Assembly: GCA_964353455.1 (NCBI GenBank)
Contig: CAYGWP010000592.1
Coordinates: forward strand, 1 to 5,021
DNA: 5,021 nucleotides
Direction of reading: 5' to 3'
DNA from: CAYGWP01 sp964353455
GTDB lineage: Bacteria > Planctomycetota > Phycisphaerae > FEN-1346
Position numbers and translations under genes: made by a program. The notes beneath the pieces are model-generated. The model was not told the DNA's origin and ran no database searches. It worked only from the letters and a program-made list of their open reading frames with translations. The stretch's first letter is position 1, and each line of letters begins with the position of its first letter. Positions 1 through 5,021 of this stretch are shown here, piece after piece.

Positions 1-1193
1 GCGGTAGCGGCGGCGGCCTCAGGGGCGGCATCCTGCGTTATCCCGTGGTCGTGGTCTTGGCTGTCTGCGAGTCCGACTCCCCCCGCCGCAACAACGCCAA
101 GCAGCGGGTCGTTGACCGATACTCCAAGGAGGCCCCCGGCACGTACGCCGGCTGCCGCGACTACAAGGATTTCCGCGAACTCCTCGCCCGGACAGACATC
201 GACGGCGTCGTCATCGCCACGCCCGACCACTGGCACGGACTCCTCACGACGATGGCCGCCAAGGCCGGCAAGGACATGTACTGCGAGAAGCCGATGGCGT
301 CGGTCATCGCCGACGGCCGCGCCGCCGCCGACGCCGTCAAACGCTACGGCCGCGTGTTCCAGACCGGCAGCCACGAGCGGTCCACCACCAGCATCCGCTA
401 CGCCTGCGAACTGGTCCGGAACGGACGCCTCGGCAAAATCCACACCATCCGCACGTTTCTGCCGACCGGCAACAAGTCCTCCGGCGCGACCGGGCCGGAA
501 CCGATACCCGAAGGGCTGGACTACGAAATGTGGCTGGGCCCCGCCCCGTACGTTCCGTACCACTCGAGGCGCGTCTTCGGCAACTTCCGCTGGATCATGG
601 ATTATTCGGACGGCGAACTTACGGACCGCGGGGCGCACGTCAACGATATCGCCCTCCTCGGGGCCGGGCCGCTCCTGGTGGGGCCGGTCGAGATAGAGGG
701 GCGCGGCACGTTTCTCAAGGACCCCCTCTGGGACGTGCCGTACGAGTACCACATCGAGTTCACCTACGCCAACGGTCTGAAGATCATCGTCGATAGCGGC
801 GACGCCCCCGGCGATATCCGCTGTAACATTACCGGGGCGTCGCGCGGCATCCTCTTTGAGGGGACCGAGGGGAAGGTCTTCGTGGCCATCCACGGCGGGG
901 CGCTGGCGGCCGACCCGCCGTCGCTCCTTAAGTCCGTCATCCAGCCGAACGAGGTCCAGTTGGGACGCAGCATCGGACATCAGCAGGACTGGGTCAACGC
1001 CATCCGGACCCGCGGCCCGACAATGGCCCCGGCGGAAGACGGGCACCGCACAAGTTCCTTCTGCCACCTGTGCCTCACGGCGTGCATCCTGAGACGGAAA
1101 CTGAAGTGGGACCTTGTGGCCGAGCGGTTCATCAACGACCCCGAGGCCAACGGGTTCGTCTCGCGGCCGATGCGGCCGCCCTGGCATTTGTAG
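1..1193 (+). CDS. Gfo/Idh/MocA family oxidoreductase, 5'-truncated by the window edge
   Basis: This is a probable NAD(P)-dependent sugar or polyol dehydrogenase. The frame is open from base 3 to the TAG at 1191-1193, giving 396 visible residues. The visible part opens in the glycine-rich nucleotide-binding loop (GSGGGLRGG) and runs into the second Rossmann strand (VVVVLAVCESD), so the start, the first strand and any export signal lie upstream. The GTG at 45 falls inside that strand and is not the start. Numbering from base 3, the family signature runs DYKDFRELLARTDIDGVVIA, TPDHWH, then CEKP with the presumed catalytic Lys96. The substrate domain follows with EGLDYEMWLGPAP, NFRWIMDYSDGELTDRGAH (His212) and Asp215 of NDIA. 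The C-terminus (RRKLKWD...ERFINDPEAN...RPMRPPW) is typical of the large planctomycete/verrucomicrobial subfamily and looks complete. It is paralogous to the gene at 4581: 36 of 64 residues are identical around the EKP motif by hand count. The substrate is unknown. Confidence 0.93.
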   Translation, partial: GSGGGLRGGILRYPVVVVLAVCESDSPRRNNAKQRVVDRYSKEAPGTYAGCRDYKDFRELLARTDIDGVVIATPDHWHGLLTTMAAKAGKDMYCEKPMASVIADGRAAADAVKRYGRVFQTGSHERSTTSIRYACELVRNGRLGKIHTIRTFLPTGNKSSGATGPEPIPEGLDYEMWLGPAPYVPYHSRRVFGNFRWIMDYSDGELTDRGAHVNDIALLGAGPLLVGPVEIEGRGTFLKDPLWDVPYEYHIEFTYANGLKIIVDSGDAPGDIRCNITGASRGILFEGTEGKVFVAIHGGALAADPPSLLKSVIQPNEVQLGRSIGHQQDWVNAIRTRGPTMAPAEDGHRTSSFCHLCLTACILRRKLKWDLVAERFINDPEANGFVSRPMRPPWHL

Positions 1194-1207
1194 TCAACTG
1201 CGCTTTA

Positions 1208-1276
1208 CGCGGCAGGTCAGGAGACCCGCCGCGCGGAGGGTTAGGTTTAGCGCGGCGGGTCTCCCGACCCGCCGCG
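1208..1276. repeat. Long GC-rich inverted repeat between genes
   Basis: Arms 1208-1234 and 1250-1276 pair at 25 of 27 positions around a 15-base loop (1235-1249). The core is a perfect 15-bp arm, GGAGACCCGCCGCGC at 1220-1234 with its complement at 1250-1264, and the two A/C mismatches are at 1214/1270 and 1219/1265. The 13-mer GACCCGCCGCGCG also occurs as a direct repeat at 1223-1235 and 1266-1278. The structure fills much of the spacer between the stop at 1193 and the ATG at 1315. No T-run follows the right arm, so it is not a classical intrinsic terminator. A stem-loop could still act on mRNA 3'-end stability or attenuation. A dispersed REP-like or MITE-like palindrome is the other main possibility. 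Confidence 0.8.
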
Positions 1277-1302
1277 CGATGGTCCGTGGAACCTGTAACG
1301 CG

Positions 1303-1308
1303 AAGGAG
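1303..1308 (+). promoter_or_regulatory. Shine-Dalgarno site for the HEAT/TIM-barrel gene
   Basis: AAGGAG lies six bases before the ATG at 1315. This decides the start: the same frame is open back to 1114, but that extension overlaps the upstream gene and would put 67 Arg-rich residues ahead of a clear signal peptide. Confidence 0.8.
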
Positions 1309-1314
1309 TGCATC

Positions 1315-4300
1315 ATGAACCGCTGGACAAGACTTCTCGTCGGACTGATGGTCCTTGGGCTGTGCTTCTCGCTGGCAGACGCCGCGCTTGCCGCGCGGGC
1401 GCCCGCGAAGAAGGAGGCCGCCCCCGCGCCGGCTGCCGCACCGGCCGCGCCTGAGACGCCGAAACCGGCCAACCTCGATGAGGCGCTGAAGCAACTCGCC
1501 ACGTACGAGTTCGGCCAGAGCCGCGAGGCGCTCACCATGATCTCCGACGCCATCCGCGACTCGCACGCCAACAAGGCCGACCGCGACAAACTCGTCGGCC
1601 GCCTCACCGGGATGCTGGCGGGCAGCACATCCATCGACGGCAAGCGGTTCATCTGCCGGCAACTCAGCATCGGCGGCGGCGCGGCGTCCGTGCCCGCCCT
1701 GGCCGCCCTCCTCCTTGACAAGGACCTGTCGGACATGGCCCGCTACGCCCTTGAGCGGATTGAGGACCCGGCCGCTGTCGCCGCAATGCGGGCCGCCCTC
1801 CCCAGGGCCGCCGGCAAGCAGAAGATCGGCATCATCAATTCGCTCGGCGACCGGAAGGATGCCGAGAGCCTTGCGGCCCTCGCGGCGGCACTCGGCGACG
1901 CCGATCCCGCCATCGCCGCGGCCGCCGCAGCCGCCGTCGGCAAGATCGACGGCTCCGAGGCCGCCAAGGCCCTCACGGGGGCGCTGGCCGGGGCTAAGCC
2001 CGAAGTCCGCCCGACCGTCGTTGACGCCCTGCTCCTGTGCGCCGACCGGCTTGCGGCCGCCGCCAAGAAGGATGAGGCCGCCGCCATTTATCAAGCCATG
2101 TACAAACCAACCGAGGCCAAGCACATCCGCATGGCCGCCCTGCGCGGACTGGTCGCGGGCGGCGGCGACAAGGCTTTGGCGCTCGTGAACGAAATTCTCG
2201 CCGGCTCCGATGCCGACATGCAGGCCGCGGCCCTGCGGTTCCTGCGCGAAGTCTCCGGCCCGGAATCAGCCAAGACCGTCGCCTCGCTGCTCCCCAAGTG
2301 CCCGGTGGGCTCGCAGGCCCTTCTGCTTGACGACCTCGCAGCGCGCGGCGACCCAGCCACGCTGCCCGCGGTCCTTGCGATGATGAAGAGCCCGGATGCG
2401 AACGTCCGCCTGTCGGCGATCCGCGCGGCAGGCAAACTGGGCGACGCATCGGCCCTGCCGCTCTTGATGCCGCTGGCCGCAGGCGCCGCCGGGCCGGAGC
2501 AGATTGAGGCCCGCGCGGCCCTCGACCGCCTGCCCGGAGCGAATACGAACGATGCCCTCATCCAACAGGCCCAGGCTGGTGATGTGAAGGTCCGCGCCGA
2601 GGCAGTTCGCGCACTCGGCGCACGCCGCGTAGCCGCCGCCGGGCCGGCGCTCCTTAAGGCCGCCGCAGATGCCGACGCCGGCGTGCGGCTTGCCGCCGTC
2701 CAGGCGCTCGACCAGGTGGCCGATGAGAAGTCGGCCGGCGCACTTGTCGGCATCCTTGCCAAGGCCGGCGCGGATGACGAGCGCAAAGCCGCCGAGAAGG
2801 CCGTCGCGTCCCTCTGTAGCCGCGCGGCCAACAAAGATTCCTGCGTCGATCCCATCCTTGCGGCCGTCGGCGGCGCGCAGGGCGAGAACAAATACGCCCT
2901 CATCCGCGTCCTGGGCCGGGCCGGCACGCCGAAGGCCCTGGCCGCCGTCCGCAACTTCGTCAAGGATGCAGATGCGAAGGTCCAGGACGCCGCCATTCGC
3001 TCAATGGCCGACTGGACCGATGCCTCCGCCGCGCCCGACCTCCTGGCCATCGCCAAGGGCGCCGGGACGACCACGCAGAAGGTCCTGGCCCTGCGCGGCT
3101 ACATCCGCCTGGCGGGCGGGCAGGACGTCCAGACTGCGGCACGCCTGAAGATGTACCAGGATGCGATGGCGGCGGCCGCGCGGCCCGATGAGAAGATCCA
3201 GGTCCTCGGCGGCCTGGGCGATGTGAAGTCGCCCGAGGCCCTCAAGATGGTCGTGCCGTGCCTGGATGATGCTGCCCTTGCTGCCCCGGCGTGCATCGCG
3301 GCAGTCAAGATCGGCAAAACAATAGCCGCAAGCGCCAAGAATGAGGTCCGCGACGCCATGGTCAAAGTCCTGGCAGTCACGCAGGACAACAACGTGAAGA
3401 AGGATGCGGGCGAGGTTCTGAAAAGCGTCGGCGGCGCCCCGAAGGCCCCGGCCACCAAGGCGGCGAAGGCGCCGCGCGTGACGATCCTGCGTGCGCCCGC
3501 GGCCGAGCCGGCGCCGACCTTCCCTCAGCCGAAGAAGGTGGACCTCTCGCCGGCCGAGGCGATCGGCTGGCGGCTGGCCGTCCAGGCGTACACCTTCCGC
3601 GGCGTAACGTTCTCCGAGACGGTCGATAAGGCCGCATCTATAGGCATCAAGTATATCGAAGTCTATCCGGGCCAGAAGTTCAGCCCCGACAAGCCCACCG
3701 TCAAGACCGACCACGGCATGACCGACGAGCAGATTGCCGAGATGCGAAAGAAGGCCGAGTCGGCCGGCGTCAAGATCGTCAACTACGGCGTCGTCGGCCT
3801 GGGAAAGGACGAGGCCGCAAACCGCCGCGTGTTCGATTTCGCCAAGAAGGTGGGCCTCGAAACGATCGTCTCCGAGCCTTCCGCAGACGCCCTCCCCGGC
3901 ATCGACAAACTCTGCCAGGAGTACGGCATCAGCGTGGCGTTCCACAATCACCCCAAGCCGTCGCCCTACTGGGACCCGGACATCGTTGTGAAGGCATGCG
4001 AGGGCCTGAGCAAGCGCATGGGCTCGGACGCCGACACGGGGCACTGGATGCGGTCGGGCCTGAACCCGCTGGACTGCCTCAAGAAACTGCGAGGCCGCAT
4101 CATATCGCTGCACTTTAAGGACCTGAATAAGATGGGCCCCGCCCCCAAGGGCGAACCCGGCCCGAAGGACGTCCCGTGGGGCGCCGGGGTCGGCAACGCG
4201 CGCGGCATGCTCCAGGAAATCTACGACCAGGGCTTCAAGGGCGTGTTCTCCATCGAATACGAGGACTCCTCCGGCGACCTCCTGGGTAACGTGGCGAAGT

Positions 4301-4356
4301 GCGCCGAGTTCTTCGCCGCCACGGCGGCCGAACTCTCGAAGGGCGCGAAGAAGTAG
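1315..4356 (+). CDS. Secreted HEAT-repeat protein fused to a C-terminal sugar isomerase/epimerase TIM barrel
   Basis: The product is 1013 aa. Residues 1-26 form a Sec signal peptide: positive n-region (MNRWTR), hydrophobic core, and an ALA-A type cleavage site near residue 26. An Ala/Pro/Lys linker follows (about 28-52). Residues 53-705 are degenerate helical HEAT repeats with the D-x-x-VR-x-x-A-x-x-ALG pattern (for example around 363-377, 423-432, 454-463 and 553-562), plus a LRGYIRLAG block at 593-601 and a RPDEKIQVLGGLG block at 623-635 that I recall from planctomycete HEAT proteins. A second Ala/Pro/Lys linker (706-751) leads to a xylose-isomerase-like (AP endonuclease 2 fold) domain at 752-1013. 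By comparison with D-tagatose 3-epimerase-type enzymes, the metal ligands are probably Glu854 (SEPS), Asp907 (DTGHW), His933 (LHFKD) and Glu981 (SIEYE), with the FHNHP motif at 876-880. All are present, so the domain looks catalytically competent. It probably isomerises, epimerises or eliminates on a sugar or keto-sugar outside the cytoplasm. The HEAT part is probably a binding or scaffolding surface. Substrate and partners are unknown. Confidence 0.9.
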   Translation: MNRWTRLLVGLMVLGLCFSLADAALAARAPAKKEAAPAPAAAPAAPETPKPANLDEALKQLATYEFGQSREALTMISDAIRDSHANKADRDKLVGRLTGMLAGSTSIDGKRFICRQLSIGGGAASVPALAALLLDKDLSDMARYALERIEDPAAVAAMRAALPRAAGKQKIGIINSLGDRKDAESLAALAAALGDADPAIAAAAAAAVGKIDGSEAAKALTGALAGAKPEVRPTVVDALLLCADRLAAAAKKDEAAAIYQAMYKPTEAKHIRMAALRGLVAGGGDKALALVNEILAGSDADMQAAALRFLREVSGPESAKTVASLLPKCPVGSQALLLDDLAARGDPATLPAVLAMMKSPDANVRLSAIRAAGKLGDASALPLLMPLAAGAAGPEQIEARAALDRLPGANTNDALIQQAQAGDVKVRAEAVRALGARRVAAAGPALLKAAADADAGVRLAAVQALDQVADEKSAGALVGILAKAGADDERKAAEKAVASLCSRAANKDSCVDPILAAVGGAQGENKYALIRVLGRAGTPKALAAVRNFVKDADAKVQDAAIRSMADWTDASAAPDLLAIAKGAGTTTQKVLALRGYIRLAGGQDVQTAARLKMYQDAMAAAARPDEKIQVLGGLGDVKSPEALKMVVPCLDDAALAAPACIAAVKIGKTIAASAKNEVRDAMVKVLAVTQDNNVKKDAGEVLKSVGGAPKAPATKAAKAPRVTILRAPAAEPAPTFPQPKKVDLSPAEAIGWRLAVQAYTFRGVTFSETVDKAASIGIKYIEVYPGQKFSPDKPTVKTDHGMTDEQIAEMRKKAESAGVKIVNYGVVGLGKDEAANRRVFDFAKKVGLETIVSEPSADALPGIDKLCQEYGISVAFHNHPKPSPYWDPDIVVKACEGLSKRMGSDADTGHWMRSGLNPLDCLKKLRGRIISLHFKDLNKMGPAPKGEPGPKDVPWGAGVGNARGMLQEIYDQGFKGVFSIEYEDSSGDLLGNVAKCAEFFAATAAELSKGAKK

Positions 4357-4393
4357 CCGTACGTAACCTTCATCGAGCCGCGACCGTAGTACT

Positions 4394-4537
4394 TGTTTAG
4401 CGTGGCGCCGTTCACCCCTCTCCCCTCGCGGGAGAGGGGTTGGGGGTGAGGGGGCGAGCCACGGCAACCCCTCACCCGGCCTTCGGCCACCCTCTCCCGC
4501 AAGGGGAGAGGGTTAAAGGCACGGCACACGCTAGACA
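4394..4537. repeat. 144-base fold-back element with imperfect terminal inverted repeats
   Basis: The ends TGTTTAGCGTG (4394-4404) and CACGCTAGACA (4527-4537) are inverted copies at 10 of 11 positions, and the pairing resumes inside with GCCGT (4407-4411) against ACGGC (4521-4525). Inside are three hairpins: an 11-bp stem 4414-4424/4430-4440, a 10-bp stem 4444-4453/4468-4477, and a 10-bp stem 4489-4498/4504-4513. A small GGCC/GGCC stem also lies at 4478-4488. CCCTCTCCC/GGGAGAGGG palindromes of this kind are a familiar dispersed repeat type in GC-rich bacterial genomes. There is no coding capacity and no clear target-site duplication outside the ends, though a TA lies inside each end (4398-4399, 4532-4533). 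A non-autonomous MITE-like element is one reading. A structured 3' UTR acting in termination or RNA stability is the alternative. No T-run follows the last stem. Confidence 0.75.
4430..4454 (+). other. G-quadruplex-type motif
   Basis: Four G-runs of 3, 4, 5 and 5 bases (4430-4432, 4436-4439, 4442-4446, 4450-4454) are separated by loops of 3, 2 and 3 bases (AGA, TT, TGA), which meets the usual G3+ N1-7 pattern. It lies on the coding strand, so it would be present in read-through RNA from the upstream gene. It overlaps one arm of each of the first two hairpins in the fold-back element, so the folds would compete. Confidence 0.55.
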
Positions 4538-4569
4538 CAGACTACGCCCGCGGCTCGATTGGTTTTTGC

Positions 4570-4574
4570 GAGGG
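4570..4574 (+). promoter_or_regulatory. Probable Shine-Dalgarno site for the Tat-exported oxidoreductase
   Basis: GAGGG lies six bases before the ATG at 4581. It is weaker than the site at 1303, but it places the start immediately ahead of a well-formed Tat signal peptide. Confidence 0.55.
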
Positions 4575-4580
4575 CCTGTA

Positions 4581-5021
4581 ATGCCAGACGCGCCGATTTC
4601 TCGCAGGCGACTTCTCGTCGGCGCCGCCGTAGGCGCGGCCTTCACGATCGTGCCCCGGCACGTCCTCGGCGGCGAGGGGCACAAGGCCCCCAGCGACGTA
4701 ATAACGCGCGGCACCATCGGCGCCGGCAGCCAGGGGATGAGCCACGTCGTCGAACCCCCCGTGCAACTGGCCGTGTGCGACGTCGATAAGAACCACCTCG
4801 CCGCGGCGATCAAGAAGGCCGGCCCAGGTTGCCGCGGCTACGCCGATTTCCGCGAGGTCCTCGACCGCCGAGACATCGACGTCATCCACATCGGCACGCC
4901 GCCGCACTGGCACGCACTCATCACCATCGCCGCCGTCCAGGCGGGCAAGGACGTCTTCTGCGAGAAGCCGATGACCCGCTTCATCCGCGAGGGCCGGGCC
5001 GTCATCGCCGCCGCCGCCCGC
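4581..5021 (+). CDS. Tat-exported Gfo/Idh/MocA family oxidoreductase, 3'-truncated by the window edge
   Basis: The frame is open from the ATG to the last base, giving 147 residues without a stop, so the C-terminal substrate-binding domain is missing. Residues 7-12 (SRRRLL) are a twin-arginine motif, followed by a hydrophobic stretch (LLVGAAVGAAFTIV) and PRHVLGG. This leader is typical of exported members of the family in planctomycetes and relatives, and it suggests the protein folds around its nucleotide cofactor in the cytoplasm before export. The GxGxxG loop is at 47-52 (GAGSQG), the second strand is LAVCDVD at 63-69, then YADFREVL, DIDVIHIGTPPHWH (98-111) and CEKPM at 127-131 with presumed catalytic Lys129. 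Only about ten residues separate the GxGxxG loop from the second strand, fewer than usual. The substrate is unknown. The gene starts 224 bases after the stop of the HEAT/TIM-barrel gene. Confidence 0.92.
   Translation, partial: MPDAPISRRRLLVGAAVGAAFTIVPRHVLGGEGHKAPSDVITRGTIGAGSQGMSHVVEPPVQLAVCDVDKNHLAAAIKKAGPGCRGYADFREVLDRRDIDVIHIGTPPHWHALITIAAVQAGKDVFCEKPMTRFIREGRAVIAAAAR

Noticed and set aside
45..47. GTG as the start of the first oxidoreductase
   Set aside because: The frame stays open upstream to base 3, the upstream codons give the glycine-rich Rossmann loop, and position 45 lies within the second strand. The gene is truncated by the window, not started here.
1114..1314. N-terminal extension of the HEAT/TIM-barrel gene to an upstream ATG at 1114
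   Set aside because: It overlaps the end of the upstream gene, crosses the palindrome, encodes Arg-rich residues unlike the rest, and would bury the signal peptide. The ATG at 1315 has a good Shine-Dalgarno.
1132..3074. Antisense frames at 1132-2124 and 2091-3074
   Set aside because: Low-complexity Gly/Arg/Ala-rich translations opposite the HEAT repeats, with no family motifs, so they are read as shadows of the + strand gene.
1315..3430. Tandem DNA repeats or recent duplication within the HEAT region
   Set aside because: The periodicity is at protein level. Only short nucleotide similarities recur (for example GATGCGAAGGTCC-like stretches near 2395, 2581 and 2971), as expected for ancient diverged repeats.
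3001..4467. Long antisense frame (488 codons) opposite the barrel-coding region
   Set aside because: It runs opposite a strongly supported gene and shows no recognisable domain. Long antisense frames are expected in GC-rich coding DNA with C/G at third positions.
4489..4520. Intrinsic terminator after the fusion gene
   Set aside because: The stem at 4489-4513 is strong but is followed by TAAAGG rather than a T-run. It is better read as part of the fold-back element, though a termination effect is not excluded.
4542..4913. Antisense frame opposite the last oxidoreductase, and a + strand Arg-rich frame at 4559-4789
   Set aside because: Both overlap the frame from 4581 that carries the Tat motif, GxGxxG and CEKP. 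They have no motifs of their own.

Overview
The window is GC-rich (roughly two thirds G+C by eye) and carries three genes, all on the + strand. They are a 5'-truncated Gfo/Idh/MocA-family oxidoreductase (1-1193), a large secreted protein joining HEAT-type helical repeats to a C-terminal sugar isomerase/epimerase-type TIM barrel (1315-4356), and the first 147 codons of a second, Tat-exported Gfo/Idh/MocA oxidoreductase (4581 to the window edge). The gene content, Tat-exported oxidoreductases of the 'FTIVPRHVLGG' type and long Ala-rich HEAT proteins fit a member of the PVC group, most likely a planctomycete. This rests on family resemblance only, since there is no rRNA or other phylogenetic marker here.

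Layout: the first oxidoreductase ends with TAG at 1191-1193. A 121-base spacer follows, largely occupied by a long GC-rich inverted repeat (1208-1276), and then a good Shine-Dalgarno (1303-1308) before the ATG at 1315. The fusion protein ends at 4356. The next spacer (4357-4580) holds a 144-base fold-back element (4394-4537) with imperfect terminal inverted repeats, three internal hairpins and a G-quadruplex-type run. The last gene starts at 4581 and leaves the window open.

How the genes may work together: Gfo/Idh/MocA proteins are NAD(P)-dependent sugar or polyol dehydrogenases. AP-endonuclease-2-fold TIM barrels act as isomerases, epimerases, dehydratases or lyases on sugars and keto-sugars. 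The two families pair in inositol catabolism (IolG/IolE) and in pathways with 3-keto-sugar intermediates. Here at least two of the three products carry export signals (Sec for the fusion, Tat for the last gene), so a cell-envelope redox/isomerisation route for a sugar or polyol is a reasonable hypothesis. The substrate cannot be read from the sequence. The spacers and their repeats make a single tight operon uncertain, although the shared orientation allows it.

The item most worth a second look is the fusion of about 650 residues of HEAT repeats to an apparently intact metal-dependent TIM barrel behind a signal peptide. No CRISPR array, tRNA, rRNA or transposase gene was seen.
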